The notes beneath the pieces were generated by a model. It saw nothing but the letters and a program-made list of their open reading frames with translations. It did no database searches and was not told the DNA's origin. From Crocodylus rhombifer (Eukaryota > Chordata > Crocodylia > Crocodylidae): DNA of 64,000 bases. Each line of letters starts with the position of its first letter. Positions within the stretch are counted from its first letter, which is position 1. The position numbers and the translations under genes were made by a program. Location of the stretch: NCBI GenBank assembly GCA_038503035.1, contig JAVSML010000047.1, positions 510,972-574,971 on the forward strand, in the 5' to 3' direction. Positions 1 to 11,912 of this stretch are shown piece after piece.

Positions 1-369
1 AACATGTAGCATGCTTTAAATTAGACAGAAAGACGGGCCTGGTTCATATTCTGTTTAGCACTGGGGGAGATCACAGGTGGCTTTATATGCGTAAAGCACC
101 CGCCTTTGTATGCTCCTCAGCCAAAGCCTCTGTACTCATGGTTTTGCTCCTAGGTGCATCCAAAAGATTTCTTTCTCTTACATGCCAGAGAACTGGGCAA
201 TATAAAAACAATGCAACAGAAAAATATCTCTGTGACTAAGTCTCTGTGGGGGTTGCAACAGGATTTTAAGAGAAATCCTTGATACTTAAAGTGAATGAGT
301 GGCATATTCCACCACATGTTTTGATGAATGTATCAATATTTTGCAAGTACATGCTCATGTGGGTCTTTC
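1..369. other. AT-rich stretch, no gene seen
   Basis: I see no coding region, recognisable repeat or RNA gene here. It ends where the first MITE begins. Confidence 0.5.
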
Positions 370-840
370 TGGGTGTATCTACATATGTGCTTTACTGTGG
401 AGTTGACTAATTAGCTCTGCAGTAAAGCGTCACTGTCTACACATATGTCAGTATTAGGGTGCAGTAAATTAATTAACTCCGTCATAAGATAGTAGAATTA
501 AATGCAATCAAATGCTCATGTAAACAGTGACCATGGGTGGAAATTGCACCCAGTAAGCCCAGGTAGCAGGGGGCCAGACCCCTGCCTGCTGGTTAACCAC
601 ATGGCTCCACTCATTTGGCACTCTCATGCCCCAGCCAGCCCCTCCACTGCTCAATGCCGCCATCTGGAGCCCAGGGCTGACTCCCTTAAGCCTGTTGCCA
701 GCCCAGGGCTGCTTTGCCCCAGCTCAAAGTGCTGCTGACCCAGGTGCACATGTAGATGCTGAGCCCAGGAGCTGTATACTTTAGCTCAAAGTTCTCCAAG
801 GTTTATTGTGTCACATTAATTGCACGCGTAGATGCACCCA
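370..840. mobile_element. MITE family 1, complete-looking copy
   Basis: The segment starts with 'tgggtgtatctac' (from 370) and ends with the inverted match 'gtagatgcaccca' (828-840), 12 of 13 bases identical, so it has terminal inverted repeats. The A+T-rich arms carry phrases such as 'cagtaaagcgtcactgtctaca', and the middle is GC-rich with no transposase. Related copies lie at 5239-5751 and in the split copy at 55794-57497. I could not find a convincing target-site duplication, so the superfamily is open. The 78-codon open frame inside it is accidental. Confidence 0.6.
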
Positions 841-2262
841 CTATGTGTATAGCCAGGTCTGTGCTTATTCAAATAAAGATGAGCTTTCCCTCCCTTCCTT
901 CTTCCCACCCACCCACTTTCTCTTTCTTTTCTCCCATATTCTCACTTTTTTCTGTATGGGAAAAGCCAAGGTGCTAAGAACTCAACACCTGAGTCAGAAA
1001 AAGAAATCAGTGCATCCGTGATCTTACTGCCATTAATTCCGTATTATTCTTCCAAGAGGGGGATTTTCTTATTGCACTTCCTAAGAAGGGGAAACAATTT
1101 AATATTTGTTTCTGTTGCAATACACCTTTATTCAATAAATTCCCTTGTCTGGCAAATCTTATTTACTGGTCAAATTAATCTGACCATTTTGAGAATATGC
1201 AGGAGGTCTATAATTATTATCTTCTTTCTGAAAAAAGCCTATATATTTTTGTGTGTATATGTTTGCCAGGGATGCAGTTGTATATGAATTCATATTCATG
1301 GGATTATTATTATTTGAGTTTACTATAGCACTTGCAAGCTCTGGTTATTGACTAGGATCTCATGGCAATATGTATTGTATAAACATAGAATAAAAAATAG
1401 CCCCTGCCTCAAAGAGCTTATAGTTTAAGAGGCAACAAGTGTTTTCAGCCAGATATCCTTGCAGGCTGGCATGATAGACAGCCACCTTCATATAACTTGC
1501 CTACCCATTGCCAAGTTCTTTTTAGGCATCATAGGAAAGGATGATTTTTAAGGAAAGATTTAAAGGAAGATAATGTAGCAGCTTTGAAAAAAATCGTTTA
1601 TAGAAAACTTTAAGCTTGAATAACGGGCGAAAACAGAATTTATGTGAAAATTTAGGAGTTGGTTTACAGGTTGCCATCATGAAATGATCAGAGCTTGGCA
1701 TCAACTTTCTTAATACTGAATAAGGAATAAGGCATTGAAAGTGAAGATAAGTAGCTTATATCTGATGCATTACAATTTATACATGGTGTCTGGTTCAAGA
1801 TCAATGAAAAGGGAAGGTGAGCTTTGGCAACAAACGTATACTTGCTGACACAGTGTTAACAAAAACTAAATAATACCTACATGTAGAGAATTTGGGTTAA
1901 ATCCTTTGGTCCAGTCCAGCTGCGTTTGCTGTTGGAGAATGGAGGCATTTACTTTTTAAATTATCTTTGCTATTAATATTGAGGTGCTAAAACCATTAAC
2001 TTATTACAGCCAGAGGGGAGGGTTACCTAGGGTTCCAGGTAACATTAGAAGAATGTTTTTTATGTTGTTACATCTGTTGGATTTTCTGCTGCTGTTCTAA
2101 TTGAATCCAGAGGCCATCAACACATGAAGGGACATAAGTATTATCAGTTGCTGATATAATAAATAACATTTGTTGTATATAAATAGGTTCTTTAGAAGAT
2201 CTTGGCACCCACAGCTTTCATTTCAGCACTTAAATGAACCAGTTTTGTTTCCGGTTCATATT
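841..2262. other. AT-rich stretch, no gene seen
   Basis: No supported gene. The only recognisable element is a possible old repeat at 1325-1445, listed separately. Short open frames here lack any family resemblance. Confidence 0.5.
1325..1445 (+). repeat. possible ancient amniote interspersed repeat
   Basis: The phrase 'cccctgcctcaaagagctta' followed by 'tagtttaagaggcaacaag' resembles a repeat that I recall as widespread in reptile and bird genomes. A weaker relative is at 45255-45345 ('ccctggcccagacaagtcac'). I cannot name the family with confidence. Confidence 0.3.
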
Positions 2263-2440
2263 CAGCACCCAATTGCTGAGTATACTCAGCACCCAATTGC
2301 TCCCTGTCATTGTGCTAGACAAGCATGCGTGTGTGTTTCCCTGGAGACAAACAGCAGTGGCACATAGCTGTGCCACTGCTACTTGTTCCTGGGAAACACC
2401 CCTGCATGTGCACTCTGGCACATGGCAAATTGCCCCAAGT
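2263..2440. repeat. large imperfect hairpin
   Basis: A perfect 12-bp inverted repeat, 'agcagtggcaca' (2353-2364) and its complement (2369-2380), surrounds a 4-base loop. The arms extend outward imperfectly: 'tgtttccctgg' on the left mirrors 'cctgggaaaca' on the right, and the similarity fades near 2265 and 2440. The left arm also contains a 24-bp-period direct duplication of 'cagcacccaattgct' (2263 and 2287). It may be a MITE or a local inverted duplication. Confidence 0.6.
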
Positions 2441-3886
2441 GGGGTAGGGGAGGCTGGGACCGGCACCTGGGCTGGCCCAGCAGCCTTACCTGGTGTTCTA
2501 GGGGCCTCCTGGGGTGGCAGAGACAGCGATCTGGGCACATGCAGCCTGGCTGGCACCTGGAGCATGGCTCTGGCCAGCAAGGCTCTGGTTTTGGGCAGCA
2601 CATGCTGCAGCCAAGTATGCATCCCCACTTTTTTCCACTTGGATTTTTAGATACTGGAATTTCCCAGGATATAATTTTGCCACTGCATTGCAAATAAGCA
2701 CAGTGAATGGATCCACATGGACAATGTGTGTTTTGTGGCACCTCAAAAGGCTTTGAGGCACTGCAAACTGCATGTTCCTGCTCATGTGGACACAGACTCT
2801 GAGAGCAATCGGAGTGTCTTGGACAAAAAAGTGCTTGTAGGGAAAGCAGAAATATTTTGTAGGATTATGTCAACTCTCTGTCCTTCCCTCATTCCCCCCC
2901 CCCCCCAAAAAAAAAAAAAAAAGAAAAAAAAAAGGCTGCAGACTTTAGCTATAATTGTATGGCTGTGCTAGATTGCAAGCTGTCATAACTAGGACATTTT
3001 GCAACATAATTTGGTCAGGAAATAGAGTTTGCAGCAAATAAACTCCAAACTTTTGGGCCTAATATATGTGATTTAATCCTATTAAATTTGTTTTCCTCAT
3101 TTACAGCAACACCACCAGCAAGCAAAACAGTGATTCTGTGTCATTAAAGTTTCCCAGATGCAATCTGTGCTAGATACTTCACAGACGTTGCTATTAAGGC
3201 TCCCTGAGAGACTGCTCTGAGAAGCAGAAAATGTGCAACATTTTCCGGATGTCCTCATAAGGCTGAATATGAAATTAGACTTGTTTGAAACCAAAGCATG
3301 CATATAATGAGCCAATAAATAATAGATATTAACTGTGAGACTGAGTCTGGCTATATAAGTATATATACAATATCATTTATTTCAACTTCCATATTTAGTA
3401 CCATAGAATATTTTACTCTCTTTTGTACTATTTAAAGATGATCACAAATTAGTTATTAAACTGGGCTAAGAGCATGTTAATTTAATTCATGCGATCTAGA
3501 AAAAAATGTCCTGAGAAACCTTGATTTTTCACTCCAGGAAACGTTTCTCCATGGCCTATATTGTACACTATATTTTAACCTGAAATAAATTGGGTTTTGC
3601 CTAAAATATATATATTTTCCATCATCTTTTTCCTAAGCCAATCTGGCAATTTTGTTTTGGAAGGAAGTCAAGGCAGACTTTGAGTTTATCTAAAACCATG
3701 TTAAAGCATTCAATGTGTTATTCCATCCCGAAGCTGCTTCTTTCTGTTTCTGTTCTTTCTGTTTTGGGCTCTGATTTTTATTTGTATTCTTTTTTTTTCA
3801 GTTTGGGGATAATTTAAACTTGTAATCAACCTGAAATATTTTGAAATGGCCCAATTGTAGTCCACATTGAATCAGATAACATTCTA
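2441..3886. other. no gene seen
   Basis: The GC-rich part to about 2640 may belong to the same repeat as the hairpin before it. A small inverted repeat (cctcaaa / tttgagg) sits near 2738-2760. The rest is AT-rich with no recognisable feature apart from the C/A homopolymer listed separately. Confidence 0.45.
2894..2933 (+). repeat. homopolymer run C13 A16 G A10
   Basis: Thirteen C (2894-2906) are followed by sixteen A, one G and ten A. This is low-complexity sequence and prone to assembly length error. Confidence 0.95.
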
Positions 3887-4720
3887 GTGGCTAGAGGGGA
3901 AGGGTTTATACTTCATTTTGGGTGGCTGTTTAGCCCAGTACCATTTTCTCTATGGGAACATGTAAGAATCAGTCCCCTTCATCTCCCTTCTCAAAGGCCT
4001 ATCCTCTCCCCTCTCCTGCATCCACTTTTCCCTGTCTTCCAGTTTTGCTTTTCCTGCTGTCCTGGGGCAGGAGAAACTTCAAAATCACTTTTGAGCACTC
4101 CAGCCAGGTTGCTTGGGAGATCGGTTCAGTTGGGAACAGCAATAGTGGCAGTGATGGGTTGCTGGGGGGGGGGGGGGGGGGGGGGGGAATCCCCATCCTT
4201 TCTATTTTCCCCAGGAGCAAATGATAGGTGGGAAGACCCTTCCTCTCCCTCTTCCCCCCTACCACTCATCACCACTTTTGCTGTACCCAGCTAAGCCCAG
4301 CTCCCACTCCTCACTGGAGTGGCACCAGCAGGTTGGGGAGGGGTCATGGAGGGGCACAGTGGGCTTCTTGGATGCTTTGGAGACTTAAAAAAAAAACCTC
4401 TAGAGACTCCTGGTGAGCCATGTGCCTACACAAATGGGTGGGTGGGGGAGGAGGTTAGGAGCTGGGTGAAGCCACCCCTGCAATGTGTATGTCTGTTACT
4501 AAACCCTTTCTGGGTAGTGCATCTACCCCTGCCTCTGCTGTTCCACAGTGGGATTTTTTATTTGGAGAGTAGGAAGGGACCTTTGGGGGCTGCTCCTGTC
4601 ACCTTCTGGACTGGTCTCAGAAGGAAGTGGAGCAGCTAATCTTTGCCCCCTGTCTGTTCCCCAGACTGGGATTTCCAGTCTGACAGTTTGGAGGACCCCA
4701 GTCTGAGGAGCAAGTGGTAG
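3887..4720. other. GC-rich unclassified stretch
   Basis: This is clearly more GC-rich than its flanks, like the MITE interiors elsewhere in the window, but I find no terminal inverted repeats. Several overlapping open frames on both strands are a by-product of low stop-codon density. It contains the poly-G run at 4164-4187 and a small hairpin around 'cagactgg...ccagtctg' near 4660-4685. Confidence 0.4.
4164..4187 (+). repeat. poly-G run, 24 bases
   Basis: Twenty-four consecutive G. It could form quadruplex structure, and its length is likely unreliable in the assembly. Confidence 0.95.
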
Positions 4721-5238
4721 AAATGAACACCTTTTTCTGCCCCTGAACTGTTTCTCTAATAGGTGAAAGTGGTTTCTTGGAAGAGTTAAACATCCAAGAG
4801 AGATAAAGAGGAATTATAAATGAGGATGCAAACTGAAATTATGGTAGGAAAAATGGAGCTTTAAGTTAAAGAATTGGAACCATCCCTAATGGGGAAATCT
4901 CTTAGACTATGAGAGAATCTCACAAAGACTGGAAATCATCTGGAAACATACTGTAGGGAACTTGCACTGGCTTCTAGAAAATGATTGAGAAAACCAGTTA
5001 CATTTTTTCAGGTCTGACTTCTGTGAATTTATAATTGTTCTAATGAGTATAGCAGGGCAGTACAACTAGTTACATTGTGGCCCACAGGGCTGGGCAGAGC
5101 TCTTGCCTAAGCATGGCTTCAAAACCCAGGGAGTGATGCCACTGACAAGTATCCGCTACCTTCTTGTCTGCTGCTGAATTTGGGGTCTTGTGTCACTATT
5201 GGTGTTACCTGCCATCAATGTGAATAACTTCATCCAAG
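4721..5238. other. no gene seen
   Basis: AT-rich sequence between the GC-rich patch and the second MITE copy. Nothing recognisable. Confidence 0.5.
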
Positions 5239-5751
5239 TGTTGGTACACAGAGGACATTTACTGCACAGTAGACTAATCAGCTACATAATAAACATTCCA
5301 GTGTCTACATATGTGCCCCTATTCGGTGGAAGTAAGCTAATTTACTCCTCAACAGGATGGTACTGGTAAATACAAGTACTATCCTACTGTGGAGTAAAAA
5401 ACTCAGCAGCACCACATGTGTAGTCATTGCCCTGACTGGCTGGGGCAGGAGGGTGCTTCAGTGCAGAGGCTTAAGCCAGCCCCTCCACAGCACATTAAGT
5501 CCAGGGGAGCAGCCCTGGGCTGTCAGGCTGAACCCCGGGGGCCTCCCAGCCTTGTGCACATTAAGACCCCTCCTGATGGGGGCCTGCCCAGCTCAATGTG
5601 CTGTGCTCTCAGGTGCTCAAATAGCAATACACTGTGTAGCTTATTGCTCTGGAGTTTATTACTCCCAGGCACATGTTCAAATGGCATGCCCAGGAGCAAT
5701 AAACTCTGGAGTTTATGTCTTCATATTAATTTCACTTACAGACACACCCAG
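5239..5751. mobile_element. MITE family 1, second copy
   Basis: This segment aligns by eye with the copy at 370-840: an arm containing 'cagtgtctacatatgtgccc', a GC-rich centre, and a right end 'gacacaccca' that inverts the family start. It shares a longer centre ('ggctggggcaggagggtgct', 'cagccctgggctg') with the right half of the split copy at 57076-57497, so the three are one family. The left terminus is degraded. The 154- and 116-codon frames across it are not genes. Confidence 0.55.
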
Positions 5752-7559
5752 CATCAGAGAATATGATTCTGGTATTTGTTCAGACCATCCTCCAACCCCA
5801 TCAGTGCTATGCACAGACTGACAGAGACCATGAGATATTGCACCAAAATCTTCTGTGTAAACTCAGACAGTTAAAGGGTGATTAGTAGATTATATTTTGC
5901 ATGATAGTTAGCAAGACTTTCAGTGTCAAGTGATTTCTTTTTCATCTAAAACAATCACTGAATAATTTAGTAGAGTAAACAATTTCATTAAAATCGGTTA
6001 TTGGATAATTCACAACCGAAAAGGGGTCTAAATGCACTGGAAAATATGTTTACTGTGAATGGTTTTCCAGCTCTAAAAATGACCATTAAGCAATTTATTA
6101 TTGTATTGTCTTGGTGTACAAATTATGCCTTCAGAGTTCTTTGAGACTTGCCATTTGTTTGGACACAGTTCACTTATTATACAGGGTTGTGTCTGAAGCT
6201 CTATATAAAGAATATATAAGAATTTAGAGTTTGCATAGTCATAAAAGACAGTTTTCTGCATCTTATACTGTGTCAATAGGAACTTTGAATAATAAAAATG
6301 CTATGGAAAGAGTTCTGCTTTGACACAAGAATATTTTGGAAATATTGCATTTGTTTTAATAGAAAAAGGCACTCATCCACATTGTTGGAATAGCAGTCTG
6401 AAAGATTTAAATCAATGTCAACACTTTTCATACTTTTTAAATCAAGCCATTAAACTGAAAACTATTTTTAGAAAAATGAGTGCAACAAAGCATGAAAACT
6501 ATGGAGGTTCTCTTTTCTCACTTAGAAAATCTAAATACATCTATACTGGTACATAGACAAAGGGTTAGAACCTCAGTTGCTGAATATCAAGATAACTCTA
6601 TTGACTTCTATTGAACTTTACTGATTGCCAATAGCCAACGATCTGTCCTTGAATGGTTTAAAGAAACAATTAATGGAAATGAATTCATGTCCATGTCACA
6701 GACTACATTACTTGTTTCCAAACTGGTCTCTGTGAAAGAGATTTCCTAAATCCAGAAAAATAAAAATGTTTTTAGATGGAAAAATTCCCAGTAGCTTCAC
6801 GCATGATGCCACTTTGTATTGTTAGATTTTGTGTTCTAGTAACTGGAATACTCTTTTTGTATCAATTTTATGAAGGAAAGATTATTAGAAAAATCTTATC
6901 AATCAGTGGCAAATACAAAGAAGACAGAGAAGGCAACATAAAGGCATATGCTATATAAGTGGTTACTTTAAATAGTTTAGTTCTTTTTTAAATATTGTAA
7001 ACTTTTTCAAGTAATCATGAAAAATAACCTGAAGTAAAAAATGATACACACCTAGAAATGGGAAAATCTCACTAGAGTTTGATCAAGGTTTTCATGTATG
7101 AATCGCCATGTGCCTGTGTGTTTTCTACTTCTGAACATTTGTAATATTGAGTTTTACTAGCAAGAAAATTAATGGCAAGATTTTAAAGTCTTGAGAAGAA
7201 GTGTTGGTAAAAAGATAATCTAGGTTGATGCCAGCTTATTTGTTTGGGAATATTTGCAGTGATATGCAGTCTTGGAACAAAAATAATATTGAGTGACTTA
7301 TTTGAGCATTCACAATTAACCAGCACAACTTGAATTGTGTATGTTGAGGGCTTGATTCTCAACTAGTAAAACACTGTCCAGACTTGAATAACAGTTGCAT
7401 TTTGATATACTTTCATGTTTGAAACAGAAGCTGGATCAAATAAATTAGTTATTCCAGCTGCTGAAGATTTTAAGGCACATATTTGGTACCCAAATAAAGC
7501 TCTAAAGTTCCTATAGATTAAAAGTATTTTTCGTTAATGGACTGTGGACCTTTGTACAC
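5752..7559. other. AT-rich stretch, no gene seen
   Basis: About 1.8 kb with only short open frames that resemble nothing I know. No repeat is recognised. Confidence 0.5.
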
Positions 7560-8140
7560 ATTCATTAAATGACCACAGGTGCATGTCAGGAGATGCAATT
7601 TTAGGATCGGGGATCAGATCCCACTCACACCATTACTACTCACCATAACCCCAGGCACCTCCTGCACCAGCAAGTTAAAAGCTAGGTGACAGCCTTGCAG
7701 ATGAGGCTGGTTGTCAGCCCTGGCCTGTGCAGCCCTAATTCCAGTTCCAGAGCTGGAGCTGTCTGGGCTGGGGCTATTAATCATCTGATTGTTGGCCCAG
7801 CCCTGACAGCCCCAGGTCTAGTTCACCTAGGGCTGTCTGGGCAGGCAATAAGCTGGCTGCTGAAGCTCCACACCAAGCAGCTGTGTTTGGGTTGCCTGGG
7901 AAGTGGGAAGGAGGGGAGCTAAAGCGGTTCCCCTGCTGAAGACTTTAAACCCATGGGGGAGCTGGGTATGGGGTTTAAAGTCTGTGGCAAGGAAGCTGTT
8001 CCCTCCCCCACCTCCAGCCTTGGGCTAGGGCTGACAATCATCTGATTGTTGTTTCCAGAGCCAGTTCTAGACCCTGATGTGATCCAGGCCTTGGGACCAG
8101 CAATCAGCTGATTGTCATATTAAGCTGTACATTAAATTTA
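7560..8140. repeat. GC-rich unclassified interspersed repeat
   Basis: A GC-rich island in AT-rich DNA. The motif 'aatcatctgattgtt' occurs at about 7780 and again at about 8037, and a variant 'aatcagctgattgtc' occurs at about 8102. The core of the motif is nearly self-complementary. This internal repetition and the composition suggest a MITE, but I cannot define termini or a target duplication. Confidence 0.35.
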
Positions 8141-9599
8141 AGGAGTCATACATACCAGTCATAAAAATGGTCTGTGTTGTATTTGGAACATTTTTATGGC
8201 TTGTTTGCCATTTCACAGTGCCTTAAAATTGGGTACATGTGTAGCACCCTTCCCATTTATTACCTGTAGTATAAATGTTACATTTACAAGAGGCCTGTAG
8301 AACATATTTATACATCAGTGTAATTTTATACAAGAAAATGTGAAAACATACTAGTTGTCTCTTCTCTGCTTTTTATGTTTTACTTAATTTCATAACAAAA
8401 AGTCATCTCTGTATCCTTTTAAATAATGCACCTTCTTTGTACAATAGTGTAAAATATGGAAATGAATGGAGTTTAATATTTTTCTGAATTTATCGAAGAA
8501 TTGCTTGTACCAGTTTGTAAGCTTCAAGTAGATGAAGGAAAAAAAACCCATTTTACTTAAATATTTAATTTAAAAGTTAATGGGCTCAAATATTGCTGAT
8601 GGAAAGTTCTTGTGGTAAGAGATGCTCAAAAACATAAAAGGTAAGAACTTTCAAAATAGCCTCTTATGCAGGATTTTCAGAACAATTTTTCACTTGTTGA
8701 CGTCAATGATGGTTTTACTGCCGTGTCAGTGGGACTAAAATGCTAAGCACTTCTAAAAAATCCTATCCTAAAATCTTTTGAACAATTGAGGATATATTCT
8801 AGGTAGCAGTGTAGTCTGTGATTGTTTTTAAAACTGTGCCAGGATTTAGCCGATCCTATAGTAATGCTGTATTTAACTCTCTGAAAGAATTCAGAAGCTA
8901 TGTTTATGAGTCCAGAAGACTAATTAAAGAGTTCCCCCCTTGATTGCCATATTTAAGTTAACTAGGAGAAAAGGACACCAGAGAAAAATGAAGAATTACT
9001 GCAACTGGGGTAATTTCTGCAATAAGTTATGAATATTTTGATTCCCTTGTTAGATAAGGATATTTCTTTCCAGAAAGGCATGCAAAAGGTGCTGGAACAC
9101 AATTAGAATTTTATCAATATCATTACATAATTGCCATCTCTCTCTCATTTTCCAAATGGGGAAAAAAGAGAAAGAAATAACAAAACTATTTTGTCCTGGG
9201 TAATCTATGTTTTTGTCAGGACTCCCAAACCAGATTCATGTATTTATAGCAGCTAAATAGACTTATGTTTTGGAAGCAATGAAGCCTCAGTGTATCAAAA
9301 TGTAAAGGTGTTGTGATTAGGTAGAAATTCAGGACAAATCACACACTATTCTGTAAATGTTTTGTTCTGTGTTATACTGTGGACTGTTGCCACTGCATTC
9401 TGTGATCTCATCAGCCATTTCCTACACCATCTCCCTTGTTGTATGCTGCTGTCTACCAGGAAAAAGAGCTAAGTCTTTAGCAGGTGATCTATTTTTCATG
9501 TGGCAGAGATGTCAAAACTGATGGACCTTCTTTACATATCAGCAAGTACTTCATCCTTTTTCTGATCCTTTTTCTGATCATTTCATTATTTCTCCTTTG
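8141..9599. other. AT-rich stretch, no gene seen
   Basis: No coding region or recognisable repeat. Part of the right end may belong to the decayed LINE that follows. Confidence 0.5.
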
Positions 9600-10017
9600 A
9601 TTTCATAAAGTATGGATAAGTTGAAAATTCCCTTGTCTTCATATCAGCTCCAGATTACTGAGAGACACGTGTGCCAGCTGTGTTCTGTTATCTTCATAGT
9701 ACTTATTGTCCCATGTGATGAAGTGGCTGTGTTATCCATCTTGCTGCCACCTACTTTAATATTTGCATAGTTCTTTCTTCCTGCAGGTAGCCATCATCCT
9801 TCTCCATATTGGGATTCACTTTGAATTTTTCTTTCGTCTTTTAAAGGGTGTTAAGGGTGCCAATATTATTGAAAGCCTATTCAATCTTTGTCCAGCAGAT
9901 CAACATCATTGGTGAACTTTAATGTATACACCTGATTGCTATGTACCTTTATTCTGAGACGTTTGGCCTTCATAACTTGGTTCAGCAGTGATTTGTAATA
10001 GATCAGGAAGATGTTAT
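9600..10017 (-). pseudogene. decayed non-CR1 LINE, reverse transcriptase fragment
   Basis: Read on the minus strand, 10016-9880 encodes 'IYYKSLLNQVMKAKRL' followed by 'VYTLKFTNDVDLLDKD'. This resembles the region around the catalytic YADD/FADD box of LINE reverse transcriptases ('LRFADDIDL' type), with the first aspartate replaced (TND). Further down to about 9600, broken frames give 'ADMKTREFST', similar to the segment after the thumb in such elements. It does not look like CR1, whose box here reads FADDTKL or variants. A matching endonuclease-like part lies upstream on the same strand at 13290-14560, so both may derive from one element. The clade is uncertain. Confidence 0.4.
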
Positions 10018-10685
10018 TAGGCCTGTGTGAACAGGGATCTGTTAGATTCGGATTTAGCCTTTTCGGGTGCCAAATCATTTCTCTGATTTGATTCAGCCGA
10101 ATTGATTCGGAAGATTCAGAGGTGATTTGGAGATTCGGCCATAGAATATAATGGGGAATCAATGAAACAGCTATAACTTTGTTGTCTTTTGGCTGATTCA
10201 CATAAAACCTGATGAGGTGGTAGCCTCTGCTATGTGCATGAAGTCTGCCAAGTTTCAAGGTGATAGGTATATGGGGTTCTGGAAAACTTTACCTCAAACT
10301 CCTGAAAGCAAAACTCAGGTCATGTGTGCATGTTAAGCCACAGTGGGGTGAAAACTGCAGGGGTGGTAGCTCTTGTGGATGTCACAAAGTCTGCCAAGTT
10401 TCAAGAAGATAGGTGAAACTGCACCTCAAACTGCTGACAAGAAAAACTTATGACATAGGTTACACTGTGTGTGTGTTAAGGCACAACAGAGGTTCCCATG
10501 AGCCACAAGGTTTAAGCTGATCTGCACTGCTGACCAAACACGAGAAGGCAATCCTTTGCTATGTCTGTCCTTCAATATCCAGTCTTGTTCAGAGACAAAT
10601 GATGGATCTTCAATCAAGCACACATTTACTTAGGTTTGCTGTGGGGAGGCGGGTTGTTTGGTTGGCAGGGGTTTACACAAGGCTG
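10018..10685. mobile_element. hAT-type MITE with internal tandem dimer
   Basis: It begins 'taggcctgtgtgaac', a variant of the 'tagggctgtgtgaag' terminus of the element at 25581. The first ~140 bases are full of GATTCGG/GATTTGG-type subterminal motifs, as in the other hAT elements of the window. A possible right end is near 10670-10685 ('gtttacacaaggct'), but no good target duplication was found. The interior contains a ~146-bp tandem duplication: 'aagtctgccaagtttcaag' at 10241 and again at 10387. It sits directly at the end of the LINE reverse transcriptase fragment. Confidence 0.5.
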
Positions 10686-11912
10686 CATTTCTTTACATAA
10701 TTTATGGGCAGATGTTTTCAACATTTTTTTTTAATTGACTGCAAATTTACTGACAGTTGGCACCCTAGTCACTCTGTCTGTTGCTGACCATTACCCTGTA
10801 CCAGTTGCTTAGCTCACTATTAACTAGGACTGATGTTTCTATGCCTTTATGTCTAGCATCTTCATGCCCATTGTGTGTACCTCAGAACAATCTGTAACAA
10901 ATCAACTACCTTTTTTAAACTTCAGTTGAAACAGAAGACGAATTTCCCATTGGTTTCTCTGTGCTGGTCTGTAAACAGCTTCAGGCACATGTAGGGTTGT
11001 CAACTCTGTTTGAATGTATTCTGGGAGGTTTCATCACATGACATAATGACATTAATGACTGATCTATTCTAAAACTCAATCACTACAGAGTTATCATTTT
11101 GCCTTCAGTGGAAATAAGAAGTGTTGTATGAATCACAATTTGACATTTTAAGCATATTGCATAAATAAACAATATTGAAAATCTCAAGTTTCACTAGTTA
11201 TTATTGTAAATAAAAGAGTACTTTCTCTTTTTTACAGTCCCTTCAGAGCTGCTTTGTTCTGAAGGGCCCTCACCATCAGTCATTTCCTTAGTGTAGTTAA
11301 TAAACTCAAGAGAAAATGCCAACATGCCTGCAGCACACAATGCCAACATGCCCATGAGAGACAACACCAATATTCCCATGTGCTTGCATATGTTAAATAT
11401 GGATTACAATGCATAGATTTTATGTCAGGAAGGCAAATGCATGTTACTATTACATTTTAAAAACCCACTGGACTACTGTATAAATTGGATTCAATATTTA
11501 ATATTTATTTTAATGAATGGCCTATCATTTATCTCCTGCGTGACTCTCAGCAGTCTCCTGGAGATTTGTATCTAATCTGGATACTCCAGGGCAATCCTAA
11601 GGGGTTGGCAACCCTGGGCATAAGTGGAAAGTTTCTTTGAATACTGCTTGTCTTTCTTTGTAGAAACTAACATGCTGGTTAGACAGGTATTCTTTTCTCT
11701 GGGTTTTGAATCACTGAAATAACTGGCGGGGATTTTCATAGAAACTTTGAAGGGTTTTGATCAGAATTATAATTGCTTAGCCAAGTCAGGTCATCATCCC
11801 TTTCTGTGATCAGTTCCATTCAATTCTAGACTCTAGTTTTTCTTCATCCTCTTGACCACTCTTGTTTTTTGTTTTTTTTTTTAGAAAGATGTCATCTTTG
11901 CCTGAGCAGGAC
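10686..11912. other. no gene seen
   Basis: AT-rich sequence with no recognisable element. It may contain unrecognisable middle parts of the old LINE on either side. Confidence 0.45.
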
